A stretch of 64,000 bases of DNA from CAZFOB01 sp964520325 (GCA_964520325.1 CAZFOB010000002.1:248001-312000), one strand, 5' to 3'; positions 17,253 through 26,242 are shown, counted from the stretch's first letter. Made by a program: numbers and translations. The notes: generated by a model from the sequence alone, not told the origin.

Positions 17253-18134
17253 CTACTTCTCTCCTCTGGGGTCATTGGCGGGGTCATTGGCGAGGTCAGT
17301 GGCGAGCACGGTGGTGGGCCGCAGGATACCGTCGCGCGCTTCGAAGACTCCGACCACACCGCCCGGACCGACCACCAGGTGCTCACCGTCATCTGTTTCG
17401 AAGCTCACGGTCCGCCCGTTGCGGGCGAGCGCTTCAGCATCTGCGTCGACATCGACGCGACGCATATGCACGAGGGTCGACTCGACACTCCGAAGAGCCG
17501 ACAGCTCGAGCCTGTCGGGCACCGTCGCCTCCCTGGCCAAGAGATCGCCGATCGCCGTCCTTCGCAAGTGCTCCACGTGTGCGCCGCACGACAGGCGCTC
17601 CCCGATGTCGGCAACGAGCGTGCGAATGTATGTGCCGGTCGAACAGACGACGCGTGCGTCGAACGCGTCCGGCGAGGTTCGGAGGATCTCGAGGTCGTAG
17701 ATCGTGACCTTGCGCGACGCGATCTCGACCGTCTCGCCACGCGCTGCCCGCTTGTACGCTCGCTCGCCGTCGACCTTGATCGCCGAGACCGCGGGCGGCG
17801 TCTGATCGATCTCGCCGACGAACTCTCGTGCTGCTTCGCGGATCTGATCCGACGACACATCAACCGGCGACCTCGAGAGCACCTCTCCGGCTGCGTCGAG
17901 CGTGCTGGTCCGCACACCGAGCACTCCGGTCACCTCGTAGGTCTTGGGCAACCCCTGCACGTACCGAAGCAGACGAGTCGCCGGACCAACCGCAACGACG
18001 AGCAATCCGGACGCCGGAGGGTCGAGCGTGCCCGCATGGCCAACGCGACGTACGCCGAACACACGCCTGACCTTGTCGACGATGTCGTGGGACGTCGGCC
18101 CCCGTGGCTTGTCCACGAGGACGAAGCCGGTCAC
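17253..18134 (-). CDS. truB: tRNA pseudouridine-55 synthase
   Basis: A 293-residue TruB that makes pseudouridine 55 in the T-loop of tRNAs. DKPRGPTSHDIV is the N-terminal motif; the catalytic Asp lies in GHAGTLDPPASG, and PPAVSAIKVDGERAYKRAR-type residues follow. A C-terminal PUA-like extension ends the protein. The GTG start overlaps the stop of the RbfA-NrnA gene (GTGA). Confidence 0.97.
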   Translation of the reverse strand: MTGFVLVDKPRGPTSHDIVDKVRRVFGVRRVGHAGTLDPPASGLLVVAVGPATRLLRYVQGLPKTYEVTGVLGVRTSTLDAAGEVLSRSPVDVSSDQIREAAREFVGEIDQTPPAVSAIKVDGERAYKRAARGETVEIASRKVTIYDLEILRTSPDAFDARVVCSTGTYIRTLVADIGERLSCGAHVEHLRRTAIGDLLAREATVPDRLELSALRSVESTLVHMRRVDVDADAEALARNGRTVSFETDDGEHLVVGPGGVVGVFEARDGILRPTTVLATDLANDPANDPRGEK

Positions 18135-19486
18135 GTCGTTCCGGCTGCGAGCGCCCGCCGGATCGTCGCGACCGCTTCGTCGAATGACATCTCAAGCTCG
18201 AAGCCGGCGGCGAGCGCATGACCTCCGCCCCCGAACTGCTGCGCGATGGCGCCGACATCCGTCGAGCCTTTCGAGCGGAGCGACCCCTTCCACTTGCCGT
18301 CCTCCCTCTCTTTGAAAAGGACGGTGACATCCGAATCACGCACCGACCGGAGGACGTCGATCACGTCGTCTGTGTCGTCTATCGACACGCCGATCTCTTT
18401 CAGGTCGGCCTGGGACAGATAGGACAGGACGAAGCCCGGATCGCTCTCGAGCGACGCGTGATCGAGCGCGCGACCGAGAACCTTGAGGTGGGTGAACCTG
18501 TACGACTCGAACAGCTTCTGTGAGACGTCGGCGACATCGACGCCGCGCTGTATGAGGAACGCCGCGGTCGCATGCGTGCGCGGGCTCACACTTGCGTAGC
18601 CGAACTGGCCGGTGTCGGTGACCAGTCCGGTGTAGAGGCAGGTGGCGATCTCGGGAGTGATCGATGCGCCCATGCGAGCCAGCAGGTGCAGGATGAGCTC
18701 GGCCGTTGAGGATGCGTTCTCGTCGACGACGTTCACGGCGCCGAACTTCGTGTTGGACACGTGGTGGTCGATGTTGACGACGACTTTCGCCTTTTTCATC
18801 CGCTCCGCGAGCCGTCCCATACGCTCGGCCGTCGCACAATCGACCGCGATCGCGACGTCGGGCGGGCGGACGTCGTTCGTCGCAACGATGAGATCTGCAC
18901 CCGGAAGGAAGTCGTACTGCGACGGCAGATCGTTGGTCGGGCCGTCCCAGCTCGGTTGTAGTGGGACGCCGCGTCCTTTCAGGGCCATCGAGAGCGCGAG
19001 CAGGGAACCGAGTGCGTCGCCGTCCGGCGCGAGGTGGCACACGATCGCGAGAGACGATGCCCCTTCGATCATCTCGATCGCGCGATCGAGCGCCGTGTCG
19101 ACGTCCGGAGGCAGTTGCGGGAGCTGGAACCCGAAGGCCACGTCGCCCTTGTGGATCTCTTCGATGATGGCGTCCACTTCTCGTCCTTTCTCGGGCGCGT
19201 CGTCCAGGTGGAACTCGATGTCCGGCGTGTTCTTGAGGCGCACGCGCCGGCCCGTCTCGGTACGGAGGAACGGCTTGGCGCTATCGAGTCCGGCCTCCGT
19301 AGCCCGCTGCTCTTGTTCGTCTCCGAGCACCGTGTAGTACACGTGTGCACGCGAAAGATCAGGAGTCACGCGAACCGCAGTGATCGTCACGAAGCCGACG
19401 CGGGGATCTTTGACGTGGCGCTGGATGAGCTCTCCCAGCACCTCGCGGATGTTCTCGCCTACGCGCTGTGTTCTTCTCGTCGACAC
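18131..19486 (-). CDS. RbfA-NrnA fusion: ribosome-binding factor A joined to DHH nanoRNase/pAp phosphatase
   Basis: One uninterrupted frame of 451 residues holds two proteins that are normally separate neighbours. Residues 1-112 are RbfA (RVGENIREVLGELI, DPRVGFVTITAVRVTPDLSRA, ending KGREVDAIIEEI), which matures the 30S subunit. From about 125 it is a DHH/DHHA1 phosphoesterase of the NrnA type: HLAPDGDALGS with His151, Asp155 and Asp157, the DHH triad at 240-242, and the C-terminal QQFGGGGHALAAG loop that holds substrate. NrnA degrades 2-5-nt RNAs and pAp. Start is GTG at 19486. An internal GTG near residue 115 could also yield free NrnA. Confidence 0.9.
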   Translation of the reverse strand: MSTRRTQRVGENIREVLGELIQRHVKDPRVGFVTITAVRVTPDLSRAHVYYTVLGDEQEQRATEAGLDSAKPFLRTETGRRVRLKNTPDIEFHLDDAPEKGREVDAIIEEIHKGDVAFGFQLPQLPPDVDTALDRAIEMIEGASSLAIVCHLAPDGDALGSLLALSMALKGRGVPLQPSWDGPTNDLPSQYDFLPGADLIVATNDVRPPDVAIAVDCATAERMGRLAERMKKAKVVVNIDHHVSNTKFGAVNVVDENASSTAELILHLLARMGASITPEIATCLYTGLVTDTGQFGYASVSPRTHATAAFLIQRGVDVADVSQKLFESYRFTHLKVLGRALDHASLESDPGFVLSYLSQADLKEIGVSIDDTDDVIDVLRSVRDSDVTVLFKEREDGKWKGSLRSKGSTDVGAIAQQFGGGGHALAAGFELEMSFDEAVATIRRALAAGTT

Positions 19487-19489
19487 TGC

Positions 19490-19783
19490 TCAGTCCTCCC
19501 ACTTCATGACGTCGGTAAAGGCGTCCAGGATCTCGACGCGGTCATCACATGACACGTAGCGCTCGATCTCGCGGAGCATCTTCTGCGCGTGGAACGAGGT
19601 TCCCGACACGCAACTCGTGCCGAGCGACGTGCGTTGCCACTGCTCTTGATGGTCCACTTCCGCAACCGCCACATGGAACTTCGCTTGCAGGCCTCCGATA
19701 AGTCCCTTCACGACGTGTCTCTTCGATTTGAGCGACCCGGAAGCCGGGATGCGAAGCTCCAATCTCATCACCCCGATGAACAC
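19490..19783 (-). CDS. DUF503 protein, YlxP-like
   Basis: A 97-residue DUF503 protein, found between infB and rbfA in many bacteria. VMRLELRIPASGSLKSKRHVVKGLI is the family's first strand and helix, and the middle holds the usual HVAVAEVDHQEQWQRTSLG. In firmicutes the homologue YlxP is associated with ribosome assembly; the exact role is unsettled. The GTG at 19783 gives the normal length and sits 13 nt after infB. Confidence 0.92.
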   Translation of the reverse strand: MFIGVMRLELRIPASGSLKSKRHVVKGLIGGLQAKFHVAVAEVDHQEQWQRTSLGTSCVSGTSFHAQKMLREIERYVSCDDRVEILDAFTDVMKWED

Positions 19784-19796
19784 TCTTCGACCAGCG

Positions 19797-21821
19797 CTAC
19801 GGCGTCCGCGCGACTTCGACGGTCTCGAACGCCTCGATGATGTCGCCGATCTTGACGTCGCTGAAGTTCTCCAACACGATGCCGCACTCGAAGCCCTGAC
19901 CGATCTCGCGCACGTCGTCTTTGTGGTGCCGCAGCGACGCGAGCTTGCCTTCGAAGACGACGGTCCCATCGCGCACGAGACGTGCTTGCCCGTTGCGGCG
20001 GATCTCGCCTTGCGTGACCATGCAACCGGCGGCCATCGCGCGCGGAACTTTGAACGTCTCGCGCACCTCCGCAGTGCCGAGCATCCGCTCCCGGAACTCG
20101 GGCGCGAGCATCCCCTTCAGCGCCCGTTCGATGTCCTCGAGGAGCTCGTAGATGATCCTGTACGTCCGGATCTCGACACCGTGGCGTTCGGCAGCAGTGC
20201 GCGCATTGCCGTCGGGTCGAACGTTGAATCCGATGATCACAGCGCCGGATGCCTGAGCGAGAACGACATCGCTCTCGACGATCCCGCCGACCGCCGAACG
20301 GAGTACGTTCACTTTGATACCGCCGATGTCGAGCTTGCCGAGCTCGCTCGTGACGGCCTCGAGTGATCCGCGCACGTCGGTCTTCACGATGATGTCGAGC
20401 TGCTGCTTCTGCGCGAGCATCTGATCGAGGGTCAGCATCTGTCTCGTCGTGACGGAAGCGGCTTGCCGTCGGGCCGCGTCGCGGGCTTGCGCCATCTGCC
20501 GCGCTCGGCGTTCGTCGGCGACCACGCGGACCTCGTCGCCGCCCTCGGGAACAGCGTTCCAGCCGAGGACGAGAACTGGACGCGCCGGGTCGGCCCGGTC
20601 GACCGGGTCGCCCCACTCGTCCATCAGTGCACGCACCTTGCCCCACGCGGCACCAGCCACGACGGCATCGCCTACTTCCAAGGTTCCGTGCTGGATGATC
20701 ACGGTCGCGACGGGTCCCCGGCCCTTGTCGAGATGGGCCTCGAGAACCACAGCTCGCGCCGGACCGGTCGGTGCAGCCGTGAGCTCGAGATCGTCGGAGA
20801 CGAGGACGATGCCGGTGAGCAAGTCGTCGAGCCCGGCTCCAGTCTTCGCCGAAACATCGATGAACAGCGTGTCGCCACCCCACTCCTGCGGCTGAAGCCC
20901 GTGCTCGGAAAGCTCTGTGCGCACTCTGGTGGGGTCGGCTTCGGGCTTGTCCATCTTGTTGACCGCAACGACGACGGGGACGTTCGCCGCCCTGGCGTGA
21001 TCGATCGCTTCAAGCGTCTGCGGCATCACACCGTCATCGGCAGCGACGACCAAGATCGCGACGTCGGTGACCTGAGCGCCGCGAGCACGCATCGACGTGA
21101 AGGCTTCGTGGCCCGGTGTGTCGATGAAGGTAATCCGCTGCCCGTCCTTCGTCACCTGGTAGGCGCCGATGTGCTGGGTGATACCGCCGTGTTCCGCGGC
21201 TGCGACGTCCGCCTGGCGGATGCGGTCGAGCACTGTGGTCTTCCCATGGTCGACGTGGCCCATCACGGTGACAACCGGCGGACGAGGCGCGACGCCATCG
21301 GCCGTTACGGCTTCTTCGTCGTCGCCATCGATGAGGTGCTCCTCGACGGTCGGGTCGACGACCTCGACGTCGATGCCCAGGTCGTCGGCCACGACGAGGA
21401 TCTCCTCGTCGGAGAGCGATTGCGTGATCGACTTCATCGCGCCGTGGCTCATCAGACTCTTGATGACTTCGGCAGCGCCGCGTCCAACGCGTTCCGCGAA
21501 GTCCTTCACAGTGATGCCGCGCTGGACGTGCAGCGCAGCCGCGGCAACGGGCTTGGCCGGCTCGGGAGCCGCCGCTTTCGCGGCAACAGCCTTGGCCTTC
21601 GAGGCCTTCGGGGCTGCGGCTTTCGGAGCGGCAGCTTTCGGGGCGGCAGCTTTCGGAGGTGCCTCAGCGGGAGCCGGAGCCTTGAGGCCGGCGATGACGC
21701 TTTCGTCCACGCTCGAGGAATGAGACTTCACGTCGACGCCCAGCGCCTTCAACCGCCCGACGAGCTCCTTCGCAGGAACCCCGAGCTCTTTCGCAGCTTC
21801 GTAGACCCTCACCTTTGCCAA
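19797..21821 (-). CDS. infB: Translation initiation factor IF-2
   Basis: A 674-residue IF-2, short for an actinobacterium because the N-terminal region is compact. It has an IF2_N domain (KVRVYEAAKELGVPAKELVG), an Ala/Pro/Lys linker in which PKAAA is repeated, a second IF2_N, the GTPase with G1 GHVDHGKTT, G3 DTPGHE, G4 NKMD and G5 SAK, and the C-terminal barrel domains that bind fMet-tRNA. The TTG start at 21821 is supported by AAGGAG 8 nt upstream; it overlaps the end of ylxR by 13 nt. Confidence 0.97.
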   Translation of the reverse strand: MAKVRVYEAAKELGVPAKELVGRLKALGVDVKSHSSSVDESVIAGLKAPAPAEAPPKAAAPKAAAPKAAAPKASKAKAVAAKAAAPEPAKPVAAAALHVQRGITVKDFAERVGRGAAEVIKSLMSHGAMKSITQSLSDEEILVVADDLGIDVEVVDPTVEEHLIDGDDEEAVTADGVAPRPPVVTVMGHVDHGKTTVLDRIRQADVAAAEHGGITQHIGAYQVTKDGQRITFIDTPGHEAFTSMRARGAQVTDVAILVVAADDGVMPQTLEAIDHARAANVPVVVAVNKMDKPEADPTRVRTELSEHGLQPQEWGGDTLFIDVSAKTGAGLDDLLTGIVLVSDDLELTAAPTGPARAVVLEAHLDKGRGPVATVIIQHGTLEVGDAVVAGAAWGKVRALMDEWGDPVDRADPARPVLVLGWNAVPEGGDEVRVVADERRARQMAQARDAARRQAASVTTRQMLTLDQMLAQKQQLDIIVKTDVRGSLEAVTSELGKLDIGGIKVNVLRSAVGGIVESDVVLAQASGAVIIGFNVRPDGNARTAAERHGVEIRTYRIIYELLEDIERALKGMLAPEFRERMLGTAEVRETFKVPRAMAAGCMVTQGEIRRNGQARLVRDGTVVFEGKLASLRHHKDDVREIGQGFECGIVLENFSDVKIGDIIEAFETVEVARTP

Positions 21822-22105
21822 GCGCCAAACTCCTTCGTCAGTCTTTCGAGCGATCTTTCGAGCGACCCCGGCAACTCTTTGGGGTCGATCGTCATCCGCA
21901 GAGCCGACCCGATCCGCTTCTTACGGACGGCTTCCTGCAAACATCCTACGTTCGAGCATACGTACGCCCCGCGGCCCGCTGCCGTGCCGTCCGGATCGAG
22001 GACCACCGCGCGGCCCTGCTTTCCGCAGACGATGCGGACCAGTTCGGACTTCGGGGCCTTGCGCCTGCACCCGATGCAGGTGCGGGTGGGGCCGCCTAGG
22101 GCGTT
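21809..22105 (-). CDS. YlxR (DUF448) protein, start codon not identifiable
   Basis: About 95-100 residues of YlxR/DUF448: PTRTCIGCRRKAPKSELVRI, then GRGAYVCSNVGCLQEAVRKK. The fold binds RNA or RNase P in some species. Neither ATG, GTG nor TTG occurs in this frame anywhere near the expected start; the nearest, an ATG at 22390, is deep inside nusA. The frame is -1 relative to nusA and overlaps its stop. Either a non-standard start, a frameshift from NusA, or a sequence error is needed. The given start is only the beginning of recognisable homology. Confidence 0.75.
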   Translation of the reverse strand, partial: NALGGPTRTCIGCRRKAPKSELVRIVCGKQGRAVVLDPDGTAAGRGAYVCSNVGCLQEAVRKKRIGSALRMTIDPKELPGSLERSLERLTKEFGAWQR

Positions 22106-23352
22106 GGCGTCTGCTCCTCGTCCGGCACCGACTCGTGCGGTGAGGGTTCGACAGCAGCTTCTGGGGCAACAGCCTCTGCAGCCTCTGCGGCCGGAGCCTC
22201 TTCGGGAGCCTCTGGGGCCGGAGCCTCTTCGGCCGGAGCTTCGGTGACTGATGCTTCGGCCTCGGCTTGACCGTTCTCGCCCTCGGCGGCCTTCCGACCC
22301 CGCTTCTCGGGGACGGTCGGCTCGAAATGTGAAGGCTGTGCCGCCTGGCCTGCCGCTCGCTGACTCTCGCTCTTGATGTCGATCCGCCACCCCGTCAGCC
22401 GGGCTGCCAGGCGGGCGTTCTGTCCTTCTTTGCCGATCGCGAGCGAAAGCTCACGGTCGGCAACGATCACGGTTGCCGTCTTGGTGTCTGGATCGATGCT
22501 CACGCCGCGCACGCGCGCCGGTTGAAGCGCCTCAGAGACGAAGCGCGAGATGTCTTCGGTCCATGACACGACGTCGATCTTCTCGCCTCGAAGCTCATTG
22601 ACCACTGCGCGCACTCGCATGCCCTTGGGACCGACGCAGGCCCCCACGGGGTCGATGTTGTTGTCGTTGGACGACACGGCGATCTTCGTGCGGTGCCCGG
22701 CCTCGCGTGAGATCGCCTTCATCTCGACCAGGCCGTCCAGGATCTCCGGCACTTCCATCTCGAAGAGCTTGCGCACGAGCCCCGGATGCGATCGCGACAC
22801 GACGATGGTCGGACCGCGTCCTTCGCGGACCTCGACGATGTACGCACGGACGCGATCGCCGATCTCGTACCGCTCCCGGGGGATCTGCTCGGAGTACGGC
22901 ATGATCGCCTCGGCCTTGCCGAGGTTGAGGATCACGAACCGCGGGTCGTGCTGTTCGACGATGCCTGTGACGATCTCACCCGCGCGGTCTTCGTACTCCT
23001 CGAAAGCCATCTGTCGCTCGGCCTCGCGGAGCTTCTGGTGGATGACGTGCTTGGCAGTCTGCGCGGCGATGCGTCCGAGCTCCGGCGGGGTCTCGACGAA
23101 TGCTTCCTTGATGACCTCTTCGGTCTCTTCGTCCACTTCTTGCTCGAAGGCACGGATCTCACCGGACTCCCGGTCGATCTCGATCCTCGCGTGCGTCGCG
23201 GTGACGCCGGGGGTCTTCGGGTAAGCGGCGCCGAGGGCGGCCTCCAGCGCCTCGAAGATCGTCTCCGCGGGCATGCCACGGTCGCGCTCGAGCACTGCGA
23301 GCGCGTCGATCAGTTCGAGATTCTTGTCTGACTTCTTCCTTGCGCGTGCCAT
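22096..23352 (-). CDS. nusA: Transcription termination/antitermination factor NusA
   Basis: A 418-residue NusA. In order: N-terminal RNA-polymerase-binding domain, an S1 domain (GIVEQHDPRFVILNLGKAEA), KH1 (GACVGPKGMRVRAVVNELRG) and KH2 (LAIGKEGQNARLAARLTG). An Ala/Glu/Pro-rich acidic tail of about 85 residues follows, unlike the short C-terminus of many actinobacterial NusA proteins. It abuts the rimP stop directly. NusA strengthens pausing and hairpin termination, which matters because a terminator-like hairpin lies in this operon's own leader. Confidence 0.97.
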   Translation of the reverse strand: MARARKKSDKNLELIDALAVLERDRGMPAETIFEALEAALGAAYPKTPGVTATHARIEIDRESGEIRAFEQEVDEETEEVIKEAFVETPPELGRIAAQTAKHVIHQKLREAERQMAFEEYEDRAGEIVTGIVEQHDPRFVILNLGKAEAIMPYSEQIPRERYEIGDRVRAYIVEVREGRGPTIVVSRSHPGLVRKLFEMEVPEILDGLVEMKAISREAGHRTKIAVSSNDNNIDPVGACVGPKGMRVRAVVNELRGEKIDVVSWTEDISRFVSEALQPARVRGVSIDPDTKTATVIVADRELSLAIGKEGQNARLAARLTGWRIDIKSESQRAAGQAAQPSHFEPTVPEKRGRKAAEGENGQAEAEASVTEAPAEEAPAPEAPEEAPAAEAAEAVAPEAAVEPSPHESVPDEEQTPTP

Positions 23353-23847
23353 TTAGAGCTTCACCACCAGTTGTGCTCGTGCGATGTCATCGAACAACGC
23401 AACAAACGTCTCATCTTCTCCCTGGATCTCCACGGCGACTTCGCCAGCCGTGGCGATCGGACCTTCCAGACTACGTCCGTCTTTCAACTTGAGGTTCGCC
23501 ACCCGGCCGACGCACACCTCGAACTGTTCCGGCGTCGTGAGCTCGCGCTCCGCGCCCGGAGACGTGACTTCGAGGACGTAGCGCGCCTCCCCCGGGACGA
23601 CCTCCGCGCGGTCAAGTTCGCGCGAGAGTTGCTCCGAGTACGTGGCCAGGTCGTCGGCATTGACTCCACCCAAGCGGTCGTAGGCCACGCGGAGGGTCTC
23701 ACGTCCGGCGTCCCGCAGGTAGGTGATGTCCCACAGGACGAGGTCATTGGCGGCAGCGACCGCCTCCGCGACGGGGCGAACCACGTTTGCGATCGATCCC
23801 GCGTCGCGGCTCAGGTCTTTCGGAGCGCGCTTGGTTGCCGTCACCAT
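23353..23847 (-). CDS. rimP: Ribosome maturation factor RimP
   Basis: A 164-residue RimP, first gene of the rimP-nusA-infB operon. VVRPVAEAVAAANDLVLWDI and TLRVAYDRLGGVNADDLATY form the N-terminal domain, VLEVTSPGAERELTTPEQF the signature, and an Sm-like C-terminal barrel ends the protein. The ATG at 23847 follows GAGGAGGGA; the upstream in-frame extension reads through the leader hairpin and is not coding. Confidence 0.95.
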   Translation of the reverse strand: MVTATKRAPKDLSRDAGSIANVVRPVAEAVAAANDLVLWDITYLRDAGRETLRVAYDRLGGVNADDLATYSEQLSRELDRAEVVPGEARYVLEVTSPGAERELTTPEQFEVCVGRVANLKLKDGRSLEGPIATAGEVAVEIQGEDETFVALFDDIARAQLVVKL

Positions 23848-23874
23848 CGCTCCCTCCTCGGGGGTCTGAGCGCC

Positions 23875-23950
23875 AAAAAAAAGTGGGCTCGAGGCCCACA
23901 CCAAAAACACCGAAACCGTGGTGCGCCTCTCGGGCGCTTTCTCTAGGATA
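23875..23950 (-). promoter_or_regulatory. rimP operon leader: promoter -10 and terminator-like attenuator
   Basis: Upstream of rimP, on the transcribed strand, a -10-like TATCCT (complement of 23945-23950) is followed about 45 nt later by a 6-bp GC stem GTGGGC/GCCCAC (23883-23899) and then eight Ts (23875-23882), the form of an intrinsic terminator. It lies within the leader, about 28 nt before the start codon, with no gene upstream on this strand that it could end. A second stem (GCGCC/GGCGC) near 23924-23938 and a GGCGCT after the T-run could pair alternatively. Premature termination controlled by NusA level is a reasonable inference. Confidence 0.55.
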
Positions 23951-24036
23951 GCTCGCGTCGTTCTGGCGTGCGAGCACCGTTGCCGTTTTGGCTGCTCAGA
24001 GCCCCTGTTGGCAGGCTCGCGCTAGACTTTTTGCCC

Positions 24037-24450
24037 ATGGACGAACGCCTCGCAGACCGGCTGTGCAACGTTCCCCTTTTCGTCGACCTCGACCTCGACC
24101 ATCTGCGGGCGGTCGCCAAGCTCGTGTCCGAATTCGAAGCCGAAGCCGGGCACGTCCTCGTCCAGCCCGGGATGGTGGGAGCCGGACTGTTCCTGATCGA
24201 GGAAGGTTCGGCGACCTTGTCCGTGCAAGATCGCGATGTCGAGCTCGGGGCCGGGGAGATCGTGGGTGAGCTGGCCTTGCTGGACGATCGAGCGGTTCAC
24301 ACCACGCGCGTCCGGACGAAGACCGTCGTCCGTGGATACTGCATCTCTCGCGACGACTTCGACGCACTGCTCCACGACGAACCGAAGATCGCGATCCCCA
24401 TGCTCAAGGTTCTCGCGAAGCGGCTCGTGGACATCGTTACGCACCACTAG
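24037..24450 (+). CDS. Single cyclic-nucleotide-binding-domain protein
   Basis: A 137-residue protein consisting of one Crp-type cNMP-binding barrel: VPLFVDLDLDHLRAVAKLV at the start, AGHVLVQPGMVGAGLFLIEE, and GELALLDDRAVHTTRVRT as the phosphate-binding cassette (the usual GE...R-T/S). There is no helix-turn-helix, so it is not a transcription factor by itself; it may be a sensor subunit. The ATG at 24037 is preceded by no clear ribosome site. It is divergent from the rimP operon. Confidence 0.85.
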   Translation: MDERLADRLCNVPLFVDLDLDHLRAVAKLVSEFEAEAGHVLVQPGMVGAGLFLIEEGSATLSVQDRDVELGAGEIVGELALLDDRAVHTTRVRTKTVVRGYCISRDDFDALLHDEPKIAIPMLKVLAKRLVDIVTHH

Positions 24451-24472
24451 ATCCCTCGCTGCCTAGTGCTAG

Positions 24473-26242
24473 TCAGCGCAGGCTGACCTGTCCCCCGTAA
24501 CTGTTGCATGGGTCGTCCGGGCGCTCGAGGGAGGCGAAGTCCTTGTCGGGCCACTCGCCGGCGTGGAAACGGATGCCTCCGGATGCGCCACGCCAGCACC
24601 CGGTGCCGTCGGGTGCGGTTGACACGCCGGACGATCCCGCCGGGTCCCACCTCATCAACACGGCGTCCTTCACACAGGTGTAGTCGCCAGGGTTGAAATA
24701 GCAGGCCGGCAAGCTGGGGTCGGTCGATCGCACCTCTGGGATGGCGTGGAAACCTTGGTTGATCGAGGATGTACTGAGCCGCGGGCCCGCCACCTGGATG
24801 CCGGTATACAGCTGCCGGATGGCCTCGTAGAAGTCGGAGAACGAGCACATCTCGCGAGCGTCCTCGTGAGGGATATCGGGGTCGGCCTCCTTGAGTGACC
24901 GGTAGCACTCGGTGGCGGTGACTTCGGGCTCCATCGTGGTGCTCGTGATGACCCAGGCGTGTCGCCAGACCGACTTCTCCTGGTGTGCGTTCGCCGTCGC
25001 ACCGTCGGACGTGCCGTCGCCGGCCAAGATCCACTCGGGGCGGTAGGTCAGGGAAGCAGCCGCACGAGACTGGTTCGACTCGAACCCGCCCGGCCAGATG
25101 ACCGTCGTCACGCCCTTTTGCTGGAAGTCGGCCATGTTCTGAACGGCGTAGGACGGCGGGTTGCGGTCCTGGTTATAGATGGAGAAGTGCTCGGGGAACG
25201 TGGCCTCGGCGATGAACTTCCCTCCGCAGGCTTCGATCTTCTCTTTGGCCAGGAGCGAGAACTTGATCAGGCTCGGATACTCGGGGTCGGTTGTACGGAT
25301 GAAGCCGAGCCGGCGGGGAGTCCCCTGCTGGCCGGGGTTGTCGCCGCCGCTGACTGGGAACGGCAGCACCATCTGACACACGAAGCTCGCGTACTGCTCG
25401 GCCTGCTGCTCGCGGGAGGGCAGGTAGCCCCAGAACTGTCCGGCGAAGCTGCGGAAGAACGCGGCCGGGCGGAAGTATCGCGAGCTGAACACCAGCGTGT
25501 CGTTCTGGGCGTGCTCCTCCATATACGGCTCTTCAAGCCGCCCTTCGGCGTCGATGATGACGGCGAAGGGATCGATCTTGGCTTCTTCGTCGGCGGCGTC
25601 GGCTCGGCGGTTCTCTGGCGTTGTCCCGCCGGGGCCGAACGACGAGAAGTGCACCCAGAAGTGGACACGGCGGCCGTAGGTCTGGAAGCGATTGTTGAAG
25701 AATCGTTGGAACGCGCGGATCCCACGCACCCAGATGAGGTTCTCGCCGCCGGGCTCGTCGATGTCGAAGTACTTGCCGGCCGGTGCACTGTCGAGGCCGC
25801 GACTCGAGATCCAGCTGATGCCTCCCTGGATGTAGAACACCACGCGGATCTCACCCTTGGTCACGCCCTTGTAGGTTGCGCCGCCGTTGTTGCCATTGAA
25901 GTAGGCGACGCATGGAGGGGACAGCGGATCCTCAGTCTGGCGCGGTGGCTTCCCGACGCACCGTTTGCCGACCGGTGTCTTGCCCCGCACCTCGGGGGGT
26001 GGCGGACCGGCCTCCTTCTCCAGGGCCTGGGCCAGCAGGCCGGACGAACCGAGGCCGAGCGACGAAACGTTGCCACCGGGTGGCGGCACGTCGGAGTCCT
26101 CCGGTGGCACCGGCGCGTAGGACAGCGTGGTGGCCGGATTCGTCTGCGGCACGTTCAGTGCCGACGGCAAGATCACGATGGCAAGCAGGAACGCCACCGC
26201 GATTGCAGCTAATGGCGGGAACCGATATGTCCAGCTCTTCAT
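24473..26242 (-). CDS. ABC transporter solute-binding protein, branched-chain amino acid (type 1) fold, large
   Basis: A 589-residue secreted or membrane-tethered binding protein. Residues 10-32 form one hydrophobic segment (LAAIAVAFLLAIVILPSAL) with no lipobox, so it is either a Sec signal or an anchor. A Pro-rich spacer (VPPEDSDVPPPGG) follows. The body has type 1 periplasmic-fold features: KGEIRVVFYIQGG, LGFIRTTDPEYPSL, KGVTTVIWPGGFES and, late, QLYTGIQVAGPRL. It is far longer than LivJ/LivK (about 370), so the ligand is probably not an amino acid. It is the likely receptor for the fused permease and ATPase proteins at 33-38 kb, although it lies outside that operon. It diverges from the amidase across operator site A. 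Confidence 0.78.
   Translation of the reverse strand: MKSWTYRFPPLAAIAVAFLLAIVILPSALNVPQTNPATTLSYAPVPPEDSDVPPPGGNVSSLGLGSSGLLAQALEKEAGPPPPEVRGKTPVGKRCVGKPPRQTEDPLSPPCVAYFNGNNGGATYKGVTKGEIRVVFYIQGGISWISSRGLDSAPAGKYFDIDEPGGENLIWVRGIRAFQRFFNNRFQTYGRRVHFWVHFSSFGPGGTTPENRRADAADEEAKIDPFAVIIDAEGRLEEPYMEEHAQNDTLVFSSRYFRPAAFFRSFAGQFWGYLPSREQQAEQYASFVCQMVLPFPVSGGDNPGQQGTPRRLGFIRTTDPEYPSLIKFSLLAKEKIEACGGKFIAEATFPEHFSIYNQDRNPPSYAVQNMADFQQKGVTTVIWPGGFESNQSRAAASLTYRPEWILAGDGTSDGATANAHQEKSVWRHAWVITSTTMEPEVTATECYRSLKEADPDIPHEDAREMCSFSDFYEAIRQLYTGIQVAGPRLSTSSINQGFHAIPEVRSTDPSLPACYFNPGDYTCVKDAVLMRWDPAGSSGVSTAPDGTGCWRGASGGIRFHAGEWPDKDFASLERPDDPCNSYGGQVSLR

Noticed and set aside
20463..22247. Long plus-strand frame of 594 codons
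   Set aside because: It is antisense to infB, which has all GTPase motifs; the frame has no family features and is a high-GC shadow.
22105..22390. ATG at 22390 as the ylxR start
   Set aside because: It would add about 95 Arg/Ser-rich residues inside nusA with no family match.
24474..24487. Hairpin GTCAGC/GCTGAC as a terminator after the cNMP-binding gene
   Set aside because: It overlaps the coding end of the convergent binding-protein gene and has no T-run; it may act but is too weak to call.
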